DNA from: Exiguobacterium profundum
GTDB lineage: Bacteria; Bacillota; Bacilli; Exiguobacteriales; Exiguobacteriaceae
DNA: 64,000 nucleotides
Assembly (NCBI RefSeq): GCF_001909285.1
Contig: NZ_MRSV01000001.1
Location: forward strand, 294,684 to 358,683
Direction: 5' to 3'
The notes below the pieces were generated by a model. That model searched no databases. It was given only the letters and a program-made list of their open reading frames with translations, and was not told where the DNA came from. How positions within the stretch are numbered: the first letter of the stretch is position 1; every line of letters starts with the position of its first letter. A program made the translations under genes and the position numbers. Positions 25,155 through 32,546 of this stretch are shown here, piece by piece.

Positions 25155-26297
25155 TTAAGAGGGTTGATCCGCCTTCGGTTTTTGCTTCAAAAACTGTTCA
25201 AATAGCGATCCGAACTCTTGATTTAACAACTGTTCAATCGTTTTCGATGAATCCATAGCATTACGATAAGCGATTTCGTTAATTGCGAGTCCGATGGCCC
25301 ACGTGATCCCTGATGCGACGGTCGCATTGATGACACCGGCCGCTGCGTTCGCTCCCGGGAAAAACTTCATGACGTTCAATAAGATCGTTTTCGATAACGT
25401 GCGACCGATTTGTGGAATGATGGTACTTCCAATGAGCGTCTTTAACAAATCATCACTCGCTTTGACACCCCAATAGCGAAATAGATGGACGCTCATCGTC
25501 ACCTGAATCGGCGTCAATGCCACGGCATCAGCAAACGGGAGCGGAACCGCAGCAGCCGTTCCTGCGCTCGCGACATAGCCAGAGATGATTCGATTCGCCT
25601 TTTTACGCTTTAACTTGAGCATCGCTTCACTCTCTGCATGAATCTCCATCAAGAGCCCTTCCTGCAAGGAAGCATCTAGCTGTTCAACCGACCACGCAAT
25701 CAGTCGTTCCCAATCCACATATTGACGCAACGCTTCATCGTTCAATATTTCCGAAGAAATGCTGACTTGGAAGATCGCTTCTTCCGGAAGGATTCCATTC
25801 AGTTCATTCCGTAATGCCGTCAGTTCCTCTAAATCGACCTGATCGATTTGTGTGAATAAGACAGCGACAGCGGTCGATTCACGTAGACGGCGAATCAAGG
25901 CCTTGTCGAGTGGTGTGACACGCTTTGTCGCAGCGTTGATGGTATACCAGACGAGATGAATTCGTTTGGATGCCTCTTGCCGCTTTGCGTTCTCCACAAA
26001 CCCGATGACTTCCTCTTCGTAATGTTGTTGCCGCGCACTCCCGATCTCATATCCTTCGCTGTCGAACAAGGTGACTGCGATATCATCACTCGTATATTGA
26101 TGAATTCCTCTTGTGACCGGTTCCCCGGCTGCTACTTTCGTCAAATCACGTCCAAACACGTAGTTCACAACAGAACTCTTTCCTGCTCCCGTTGCTCCCG
26201 CGATGAGGATGTTTGGTTTTTTGACATTACCCCGTAGCCGCTCGAGCTCTGCCTTTAAATCATAATCTTTAAAATCAAATCGTTTCGTCGATTCCAT
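25155..26297 (-). CDS. Era-like P-loop GTPase with C-terminal DUF697-type hydrophobic domain
   Basis: 380 residues. G domain: G1 GATGAGKS (34-41), G3 DSEG (79-82), G4 TQID (149-152, replacing NKxD). The C-terminal half (about 235-350) is hydrophobic with Gly/Ala-rich helices, like DUF697, suggesting membrane association. Second gene of a two-gene operon with another GTPase, 13 nt apart. Function unknown; the architecture resembles GTPases that remodel or sense membranes. Partner or substrate cannot be inferred. Confidence 0.75.
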   Translation of the reverse strand: MESTKRFDFKDYDLKAELERLRGNVKKPNILIAGATGAGKSSVVNYVFGRDLTKVAAGEPVTRGIHQYTSDDIAVTLFDSEGYEIGSARQQHYEEEVIGFVENAKRQEASKRIHLVWYTINAATKRVTPLDKALIRRLRESTAVAVLFTQIDQVDLEELTALRNELNGILPEEAIFQVSISSEILNDEALRQYVDWERLIAWSVEQLDASLQEGLLMEIHAESEAMLKLKRKKANRIISGYVASAGTAAAVPLPFADAVALTPIQVTMSVHLFRYWGVKASDDLLKTLIGSTIIPQIGRTLSKTILLNVMKFFPGANAAAGVINATVASGITWAIGLAINEIAYRNAMDSSKTIEQLLNQEFGSLFEQFLKQKPKADQPS

Positions 26298-26310
26298 TTA
26301 CGTTTCCCCC

Positions 26311-27429
26311 TTATGAGTTGAGCGTGCGACCAAGCTGACCCATCTCGCGCTCAAAGCCGCGTCGAATCTCTTCTTCAATCGTTTGTCTTACAGATGCATA
26401 TTGTTGCTCGATGGCCTTTTTAATCCCTCGCTCTGCCGTCCGACGCTTGAATGCCCAGTAGATGAAGTGCACTCCAGGAATCATTCCGAGAACCATCTTT
26501 CGAACTGTTTTTCCGAACGAGTAGTCAAATCCGAGCTCAACTCGTCTCGTTCTAAACAAAAGGTCTGCTTGCTCTCCGACTAGCGGGTATCGTTGCATGA
26601 GTTGGATATAATGACGCACCCCTTCTGCCATCGCCTCTTCCGTCGTCAAAGCTGCCTCTTCAAGCGTCTTTTCTAAATCTTTCTCTATTTTTCTAGCTTT
26701 CCAACTGATCATCGCTTGCGGGGTTAGCATGCGAATCGTCTCTGACGAAGCGATACTACGAATTCGCCAATCCTCTAACTCTTCAAGAAGATGATTCGTC
26801 AGGTTAATGGGAAGTTTTCGCTCGATGTCTTTCCATAGGTTCGTCCGATTCCGATTCCATACCTCTTCGTATCCTCTTACCGGGACGTGTTTTCCTGTGA
26901 GTAACTTCTTTTCGACACTGTTGACACGGATGATGTTCTCTTCTTCAATCGGTAGTGCACGTAACAATACCCGTTCCATCGCCTCTGCCTTTTGTACACT
27001 CATCGGGTCGTCTTCATTGTAGTTAGTCAATATTAGGGCGACGTTGCTCCCCCGCTCATATAAAGGTTTTAAAATCGCCTCGAGCTCATATGCCTCGACA
27101 CGTCCTGACTGCACCGACAACAAGTAGTAAATCGTATGAAACCACTCCGCGATATCGAGCGCGCCTTCACGCTGATGGACGATGGATAAGATCGCTTGAT
27201 GCCACTCTTCAGAGCGGTCTGCTTCGAGCCCCCACGTATCAAAAAAACGAAACAAGATACCCCGCTCTAAATCGTAATACTCATATTCGTGAAGTCCTTC
27301 TGCGGTGACCGGACTTCCAGCACGCGATTCGGCGACGTCATGTCCATATATATAGTTGATAAACGCACTCTTTCCGACACCGGTCTTTCCGGCAATCAAA
27401 ATATTTGAGACGAGCCCTGTCCGATCCAT
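26311..27429 (-). CDS. P-loop GTPase, partner of the downstream GTPase
   Basis: 372 residues. G1 GKTGVGKS (14-21), G3 DTWG (74-77), and a diverged G4 (LILTNYNEDD). A long helical middle (about 210-310) carries many charged residues, then one hydrophobic stretch (MVLGMIPGVHFIYWAF). The ATG is preceded by GAGGGAGG. It precedes the DUF697-type GTPase and resembles it mainly in the G domain. A GTPase heteropair, perhaps septin- or dynamin-like in behaviour, is inference. Confidence 0.7.
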   Translation of the reverse strand: MDRTGLVSNILIAGKTGVGKSAFINYIYGHDVAESRAGSPVTAEGLHEYEYYDLERGILFRFFDTWGLEADRSEEWHQAILSIVHQREGALDIAEWFHTIYYLLSVQSGRVEAYELEAILKPLYERGSNVALILTNYNEDDPMSVQKAEAMERVLLRALPIEEENIIRVNSVEKKLLTGKHVPVRGYEEVWNRNRTNLWKDIERKLPINLTNHLLEELEDWRIRSIASSETIRMLTPQAMISWKARKIEKDLEKTLEEAALTTEEAMAEGVRHYIQLMQRYPLVGEQADLLFRTRRVELGFDYSFGKTVRKMVLGMIPGVHFIYWAFKRRTAERGIKKAIEQQYASVRQTIEEEIRRGFEREMGQLGRTLNS

Positions 27430-27509
27430 ACGTTTCCTCCCTCATTCGTTGTATAGTTCAATTATACCGAACGGACCATTTTCAAACGTCCATCGAAAGG
27501 ATGATTCTC

Positions 27510-27899
27510 ATGCTTCACCATGTTGAGCTTTACGTTTCAAACCTACACGACAGTATACGTGCCTGGGAATGGCTCCTGTGTGAACAACTTGATTACACGC
27601 TCTATCAATCTTGGCCAGAAGGACGGAGCTATCGATACCGTGAAACATATCTCGTGTTCGTTCAAACGGAAGAGGCCCACCTGACGCCACCTTATCACCG
27701 AAAAAAGACTGGTCTTAATCACTTGGCATTTCATGCGTCCTCCCTCGCACAACTAGAAGAAGTTCGGCAACAACTTGCATCCCACGGGTTTCGTGAATTG
27801 TACGCGGACCGCTTCCCCCACGCAGGTGGCCCAAACTATACAGCACTATTTTTTGAAGACCCGGACCGCATCAAAGTTGAACTCGTGGCAGCGATGTGA
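27510..27899 (+). CDS. VOC superfamily (glyoxalase/dioxygenase fold) protein
   Basis: 129 residues. Begins MLHHVELYVSNLHDSIRAW, one VOC module pair, with a metal His at the start (HHVEL), His in NHLAFHAS and Glu in IKVELV. The ATG at 27510 follows GAAAGGA by 8 nt. The ligand set fits a glyoxalase, fosfomycin-resistance or lactoylglutathione-lyase-type enzyme; which one is not clear. Confidence 0.7.
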   Translation: MLHHVELYVSNLHDSIRAWEWLLCEQLDYTLYQSWPEGRSYRYRETYLVFVQTEEAHLTPPYHRKKTGLNHLAFHASSLAQLEEVRQQLASHGFRELYADRFPHAGGPNYTALFFEDPDRIKVELVAAM

Positions 27900-27920
27900 A
27901 CGGTTTCTTGAGAACTTCTT

Positions 27921-27945
27921 GAAAGTTTGTGAAAACAATTGCAAA
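27921..27945 (+). promoter_or_regulatory. Possible Rex-like operator upstream of the formate/nitrite transporter
   Basis: GTTTGTGAA and ATTGCAAAC form an imperfect palindrome; TTGTGAA is a perfect Rex half-site but the second half matches poorly. Rex controls the FNT gene ywcJ in B. subtilis. Weak evidence. Confidence 0.3.
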
Positions 27946-27968
27946 CTTGACGTCGACCTCCTAGACTG
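27939..27968 (+). promoter_or_regulatory. Possible promoter of the formate/nitrite transporter
   Basis: TTGCAA (27940-27945) and TAGACT (about 27962-27967) are about 17 nt apart. Transcription from it would begin inside the hairpin described next, so the mRNA would lack that hairpin's 5' arm. Confidence 0.3.
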
Positions 27969-27992
27969 AAAGGGTCTAAAGGAGGTTTTTTC
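27956..27992 (+). promoter_or_regulatory. Terminator-like hairpin that buries the ribosome site of the FNT gene
   Basis: ACCTCCTAGAC (27956-27966) pairs with GTCTA-AA-GGAGGT (27974-27986), an 11-bp stem with a 2-nt bulge, followed by TTTTTT and then the ATG at 27993. The 3' arm contains the whole AAGGAGG. On read-through RNA from the VOC gene it can stop transcription or block translation; RNA begun inside the hairpin would be free. Confidence 0.7.
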
Positions 27993-28793
27993 ATGGAAAA
28001 GCAAGTCGTCGATTATATGGAAGAAGCCGCATTCAAGAAATCATCATTGCTTCAACATTCATTTCCTAAATACATGTTACGATCGATAATCGCCGGTTTT
28101 TTAATCGGGATTGGAGTCGTCTTCTCATTCACCGTCGGAAACATGTTCATCGATGTCCCCGGTACGATGCTGATTGCAGGCGCCAGTTTCTCGGTGGCCC
28201 TCGTCTTCATTGTCTGGATGGGGGGAGAGTTGTTCACGAGCAACACCATGTATCTCTACACCGGTGCAAAACGAGGACGTGTCGCTTGGTTCGACCTCGC
28301 AAAGATATGGGGACTCAGTTGGGTCGGTAACTTGATTGGTGCCGTCCTGCTATCGCTTCTCGTCATCGGAGCTCACAGCATGGGTGACGTGTCGGGTGAC
28401 CATTTGCTTGCTGTCGTCGCCGCGAAGAAAATCGGTGGAGACGCCCTTGCTATTTTCTTGAAAGGAATCTTATGTAACGTGCTCGTCTGTTTGGCCATCT
28501 TCATGCCACTCAAAACGAACAATGATGTCGCGAAGATTATGCTGACGATGCTTCCGGTCGTCGTATTTTTCGCCGCTGGATTCGAGCACTCGATTGCGAA
28601 CATGGGCGTTTTCGCTCTCGCGCTCCACTATGTACCGTCGGACCTCGTCACCTTTAGCGGTGCCCTTTACAATCTATTCTTCGCCACACTCGGTAATATT
28701 GTCGGTGGTGCGTTGTTCGTTGCCGGAAGTTACTTGTATTTGAACAAATCGGAGACGGAACAAACCGTCAAGCCGATACGTTATCATGCATAA
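27993..28793 (+). CDS. Formate/nitrite transporter (FNT) family channel
   Basis: 266 residues, six membrane helices. FNT signatures: GGELFTSNTM (about 75-84) and GILCNVLVCLA (about 150-160), and the central pore histidine and threonine region SIANMGVFALALHYVP. It moves formate, nitrite, lactate or hydrosulphide anions; the substrate cannot be read from sequence. Gene follows a ribosome-site-burying hairpin and a Rex-like site, consistent with redox control. Confidence 0.85.
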   Translation: MEKQVVDYMEEAAFKKSSLLQHSFPKYMLRSIIAGFLIGIGVVFSFTVGNMFIDVPGTMLIAGASFSVALVFIVWMGGELFTSNTMYLYTGAKRGRVAWFDLAKIWGLSWVGNLIGAVLLSLLVIGAHSMGDVSGDHLLAVVAAKKIGGDALAIFLKGILCNVLVCLAIFMPLKTNNDVAKIMLTMLPVVVFFAAGFEHSIANMGVFALALHYVPSDLVTFSGALYNLFFATLGNIVGGALFVAGSYLYLNKSETEQTVKPIRYHA

Positions 28794-28797
28794 AAAG

Positions 28798-28828
28798 ACA
28801 GGGACCCCGATTAGCAGGGTCCCTGTTT
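28798..28828 (+). terminator. Terminator after the FNT gene
   Basis: ACAGGGACCC (28798-28807) pairs with GGGTCCCTGT (28817-28826), then TTGTT. AAAAA upstream also gives a minus-strand U-run for the convergent symporter gene. Confidence 0.8.
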
Positions 28829-28843
28829 GTTGCATTTCACGAA

Positions 28844-30316
28844 TTATGATTTTGAAGCGTCGGCTGCTGCTGCTTGAACAGTACCTTGTGCCACTTCGTC
28901 TTCTTCCACATCCCAGCACTCTGTATTCTCGATACCGAGTTTACGAGCCGAGAAGCGTGGGTTGAGACCTTGAGCTCGTTGCTCTTCGTAGTCTTTGAGA
29001 ACTTTGAAGGCAACGCCACCGAGCAATGTGATCGCCGCGATGTTGATCAATGTCATCCCTGCCATGAAGAGGTCAGCGAGGCTCCAGACGAATCCGAGGC
29101 TTGCGACCGCTCCGATGAAGACGAATGCCATTGTCGCGAGACGGAATCCGAGGACTGCACCTTTGCTCTTCTTAATGAATTCGATGTTCGTTTCACCGTA
29201 GTAGTAGCTTCCTGCGATCGAGCTGAAGGCGAACAAGAAGACGCTGACAGCGATGAATGCTGGAGCAAGTGCTCCGATTTGCTCAGTCAATGCGTTTTGA
29301 AGAAGGACAATCCCTTCACCGTTTCCAGCAGCGTAGCTGTCTGAGAGAAGGATGATCGCTGCAGTTGCTGTACATACGATCAACGTATCCAAGAATACAC
29401 CGAGTGCTTGAAGGAAACCTTGTTTCGCAGGGTGCGATACTTCAGCAGCTGCTGCTGCGTTTGGTGCAGAACCCATACCTGCTTCGTTCGAGAAGAGTCC
29501 ACGGCGTACACCCATTGAGATTGCAGCACCGATTGAACCACCGACTGCTTCGTTCAAACCAAATGCGCTTTGGAAAATCATAGCGAAGACGCCTGGAAGT
29601 TCAGCGAAGTTCACAACGACAACGTAGAGTGCGATGGCAAGATAGAGAACAGCCATGACAGGTACGACGATTGCCGAGAAGTTCGCGACACGTTGTACAC
29701 CACCAAAGATGACAAGACCAGTAAGAACAACCAAGATTGCTCCACCGATTGCTGCATCGATTCCGAATGCGTTATCGAATGCCGCAGCGATTGTGTTCGA
29801 TTGAACAGAGTTGAAGATGAGTCCGAATGTGACAGCAATGAGAACCGCGAATACGATTCCAAGTGCACGGTTGTTTAAACCTTTTTCGATGTAGTAAGCC
29901 GGACCACCGCGGTACGCGACATCGTCTTTCACTTTGTATACTTGAGCGAGCGTGCTTTCAATCATGGCTGTCGCACCACCTAGAAGGGCGACGATCCACA
30001 TCCAGAAGACCGCTCCCGGTCCACCAAGTGTGACCGCTACCGTGACCCCGGCAAGGTTACCTGTACCGATTCGAGTCGCGGCACCGATAAAGAATGATTT
30101 CATTGAAGAAATACTCTTCCCGTCTTTTGAAAGTGTAACGTCCGATTTATCTGTCACCGTACGTAACATTTCTTTTAAGTAACGGAACTGCATAAAACGT
30201 GTTCTGACCGTGAAGTAGATCCCGGCTCCAACGAGAACGGCGATCAATACGTACGACCATAAGATGTTGTTCAAAAAGTCGACGCTTCCTTGTAACATAC
30301 CTTGAATCGCTTCCAT
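28844..30316 (-). CDS. Sodium:alanine/glycine symporter (AGCS family)
   Basis: 490 residues, about 11 membrane helices. AGCS family hallmarks: GPGAVFWMWIVALLGGATAM, RGGPAYYIEKGL, RRGLFSNEAGMGSAPNAAA (each in part). Imports alanine or glycine with sodium. Codon use looks highly biased to preferred codons, suggesting good expression. GGGAGG precedes the ATG. Its upstream region (30317-30703) is AT-rich and holds a cre-like site. Confidence 0.92.
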   Translation of the reverse strand: MEAIQGMLQGSVDFLNNILWSYVLIAVLVGAGIYFTVRTRFMQFRYLKEMLRTVTDKSDVTLSKDGKSISSMKSFFIGAATRIGTGNLAGVTVAVTLGGPGAVFWMWIVALLGGATAMIESTLAQVYKVKDDVAYRGGPAYYIEKGLNNRALGIVFAVLIAVTFGLIFNSVQSNTIAAAFDNAFGIDAAIGGAILVVLTGLVIFGGVQRVANFSAIVVPVMAVLYLAIALYVVVVNFAELPGVFAMIFQSAFGLNEAVGGSIGAAISMGVRRGLFSNEAGMGSAPNAAAAAEVSHPAKQGFLQALGVFLDTLIVCTATAAIILLSDSYAAGNGEGIVLLQNALTEQIGALAPAFIAVSVFLFAFSSIAGSYYYGETNIEFIKKSKGAVLGFRLATMAFVFIGAVASLGFVWSLADLFMAGMTLINIAAITLLGGVAFKVLKDYEEQRAQGLNPRFSARKLGIENTECWDVEEDEVAQGTVQAAAADASKS

Positions 30317-30703
30317 GAATAAGTTCCTCCCTGTTGTGTGAATCTGAAGTTGAGAATTTTTTATGATGTCTTAGTTCTGAATTATACAAAGATTCTGACA
30401 ATTATCAATAATTTTTTTATAGGTCATTTCACTCTTTTTTCACATCATATAAGCGAGATCCCTTATTTATAAGCACTTAAAGCGCTTACATAAAAATGTT
30501 TAGAAATATTAAATCATGTCTGCGCAGATACTTTTTAAAATTAAATTTCATTATTTCCAAGGATAAATCAATCACTCATCCTTTTTTATCATTTGTTTTT
30601 TCACATTTAATCTATGATTTTTTTGTTTCCCGGGTATTAACTAACTATAGCTGTCACCTTCTGTTCATCACGAAAAGTCATCTAGAAGAAAGAAGGAAGA
30701 ATC
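30317..30703. other. AT-rich intergenic region between divergent genes
   Basis: 387 nt with no gene. It is much more AT-rich than the surroundings, with T-runs that suit divergent promoters, and contains one cre-like site. No clear -35/-10 pair that I would defend. Confidence 0.5.
30477..30491 (-). promoter_or_regulatory. cre-like site upstream of the symporter
   Basis: The minus strand reads ATGTAAGCGCTTTAA, one mismatch from WTGNAANCGNWNNCW. The palindromic core AAGCGCTT is clear. It could serve the symporter gene or the secreted protein. Confidence 0.4.
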
Positions 30704-31684
30704 ATGAAAAGACATCGGAAGTGGTTATCCTGGTTTGTCGTATTGGCCTTCGTGTTGTCATTGTTGCCTATGAAGGGAAATGTGGCGGAAGCGACTAGAG
30801 AGACGCAATGGTGTGTATCTTCGACTTCTGATTCTACTATCTATGCTGGTCAAAACATTCCCATTGGAGCCGTTGATTTTGAGTTTATCGCGGAAGGCTT
30901 AAAGATTGTCATCGATTTAAATGACGGAGTGACGTTAGCCGACGTACCTGAAAACATTAAAATTGATTTTCGATTAACAAGTGAATTGCTTGAGCGCGGT
31001 AGTCCTGGCGCATATGAGTTTAAAACAAAATCCCTCGTTGATCCAACATATCTCTTAATTCCTTACGCCTCGTTAGCAAGTTATCTTGGTGTGGACGAAA
31101 GCGTTCTAAAATCAGACGGTTTCCAATTTAACGTCTTCCTCCACCTAGATACAATCGTTAATGGAGAAACGGAAACTGCTTATCCTGGTGATCCAGGTAC
31201 AGGAAATCCTTGGGTACGATATGTGACACTTACCGTTGAAGACTGTACACCACCGCCACCAGAATTTGATTATGGGGTCTATACAATTGGTTTCTGGAAA
31301 AACATCTTCAATTATGAGAAAGTATCGTTCGAATATGGATCAATCGTTTATATTCAAGGAATTGCTTATGATGTCAGCACGCTTGAAGGACAGCAAGCCT
31401 TGTCCGCACTAATGACAAGCTCGTCGAAATCAATGACTGAAGAAAAACGTTTGATTATGCAATTAACAGCTGCAAAAATCAACGTACTATTGAACGATCC
31501 ATCGCTCTTGAGTCTTGAGCTCATTTATAAAGACAGTGGTGTATCGACTGGCTTGACCGTGGGTGAACTATTGTCAGGTGCAGAAGTCGCTCTTTCCAAC
31601 AAAAATATTGATCAAATGAAATACTATCAAAAACTTCTCGATCAGTTTAACAATGGTTATTTCGTAAACACGTTACACGATTAA
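30704..31684 (+). CDS. Secreted protein with GFWKN motif
   Basis: 326 residues. Signal peptide 1-29 (KRHRKWLSWFVVLAFVLSLL, cut after AEA). The first half (30-182) is beta-rich and bounded by two cysteines (QWCVS and VEDCTPPPP), like a surface-adhesive module. The second half begins YGVYTIGFWKNIFNYE, an instance of the GFWKN/GYWKNH motif found in secreted proteins of varied bacteria and archaea, then a helical region. No LPxTG or transmembrane anchor. Codon use is AT-richer than neighbours, suggesting recent acquisition. Function unknown. Confidence 0.65.
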   Translation: MKRHRKWLSWFVVLAFVLSLLPMKGNVAEATRETQWCVSSTSDSTIYAGQNIPIGAVDFEFIAEGLKIVIDLNDGVTLADVPENIKIDFRLTSELLERGSPGAYEFKTKSLVDPTYLLIPYASLASYLGVDESVLKSDGFQFNVFLHLDTIVNGETETAYPGDPGTGNPWVRYVTLTVEDCTPPPPEFDYGVYTIGFWKNIFNYEKVSFEYGSIVYIQGIAYDVSTLEGQQALSALMTSSSKSMTEEKRLIMQLTAAKINVLLNDPSLLSLELIYKDSGVSTGLTVGELLSGAEVALSNKNIDQMKYYQKLLDQFNNGYFVNTLHD

Positions 31685-31690
31685 CAGATA

Positions 31691-31725
31691 AAAAAGCAGT
31701 CGCTTTTGAGGAGCGACTGCTTTTT
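31691..31725. terminator. Strong bidirectional terminator
   Basis: 14-bp stem AAAAAGCAGTCGCT (31691-31704) with AGCGACTGCTTTTT (31712-31725). Serves the secreted protein gene and the ywbE operon. Confidence 0.85.
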
Positions 31726-31891
31726 ATATACCAGTACGTTTCTTCTGGTTATTTGGTTTTTTCGTCAATTGGCTCGTCAACGGTTTCTGTTTTGTACCAT
31801 GTAAACCCGTGGGAACCTTCGTTTGATTTTGCTTCTTCTCTGCCAGCTTTTGTTTCATCGCCTCTTGAAAAGATAGTTTTTTCTCACTCAT
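31724..31891 (-). CDS. Small basic protein downstream of ywbE
   Basis: 55 residues, start ATG one base after the ywbE stop, with GGAGGTGAG upstream. Lys/Gln-rich: begins MSEKKLSFQEAMKQKLAEKK and ends NNQKKRTGI. No hydrophobic segment. Translationally coupled to ywbE. A basic, helical, RNA-binding-like composition; function unknown. Confidence 0.55.
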   Translation of the reverse strand: MSEKKLSFQEAMKQKLAEKKQNQTKVPTGLHGTKQKPLTSQLTKKPNNQKKRTGI

Positions 31892-31892
31892 C

Positions 31893-32096
31893 TTACTCAC
31901 CTCCAGCTTCGATCACTTTCACACGACCGACCTGCCCATCGCTCAAACGCACTTTGATTCCGTGCGGATGACGTGGCGAGTTCGTCAATATATCTTGAAC
32001 GACGCCTTTCGTCAGCTTTCCGCTTCGTTGATCTTGTTTTAAAACGATTTGGACGTGGAGTCCTGGGCGAATGTCAGCACGTTTCGTTCCATCCAT
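31893..32096 (-). CDS. ywbE: YwbE family protein
   Basis: 67 residues from the ATG that follows AAAGGGGTG. Matches the DUF2196/YwbE pattern (DIRPGLHVQIVLKQDQRSGK, LTNSPRHPHGIKVRL, DGQVGRV), a small beta protein conserved in Bacillales, role unknown. Confidence 0.85.
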   Translation of the reverse strand: MDGTKRADIRPGLHVQIVLKQDQRSGKLTKGVVQDILTNSPRHPHGIKVRLSDGQVGRVKVIEAGGE

Positions 32097-32153
32097 ACCC
32101 GACACCCCTTTCCATTTAGTCAATCTCTATCATATGCTCTTTTCCCTCATTTG

Positions 32154-32492
32154 TCACAGCCTATTCCAGATGCCAATTTGTCGCATCGTTTCTGTCATGT
32201 AACTTTGATCGGTCTGAAGCGTCTTCTTAGGAAACGGATCATGCAATCGAACGCTGACCCCTCGATGCGAAAAGGTCACATCCATGACATACTGTCCTTC
32301 CACATCACGGAGTGCGGCCGTCCCTTTCAACGAATGAAACGCCTTAGCGAACGCCTCTCCAAAATCGAGATACGCTTTCACGTAAATCGTAACGCGTCGC
32401 TCATCAATCATCAATTCCAACCGTTCGCGATCGGCACCACCAATGACCATGCGTACGACCTCGTTGTCATTAGAAAATTCAATCGTATGCAT
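32154..32492 (-). CDS. Conserved-looking protein of unknown function
   Basis: 112 residues from the ATG at 32492 (GGGTGG before it). Soluble, mixed alpha/beta (MHTIEFSNDNEVVRMVIGGA..., ending MRQIGIWNRL). No membrane segment or known motif. Placed between ywbE and the glucosidase gene but its own transcript. Confidence 0.5.
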   Translation of the reverse strand: MHTIEFSNDNEVVRMVIGGADRERLELMIDERRVTIYVKAYLDFGEAFAKAFHSLKGTAALRDVEGQYVMDVTFSHRGVSVRLHDPFPKKTLQTDQSYMTETMRQIGIWNRL

Positions 32493-32517
32493 CCTCGTCC
32501 CACCCTTCATTCAAAAG

Positions 32518-32543
32518 AGGTACCCTCCTAGGAAGGTACCTTT
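32518..32543. terminator. Terminator between the glucosidase gene and the small unknown gene
   Basis: AGGTACC (32518-32524) pairs with GGTACCT (32535-32541), inner TCC/GGA, followed by TTTC. Confidence 0.6.
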
Positions 32544-32546
32544 CTA

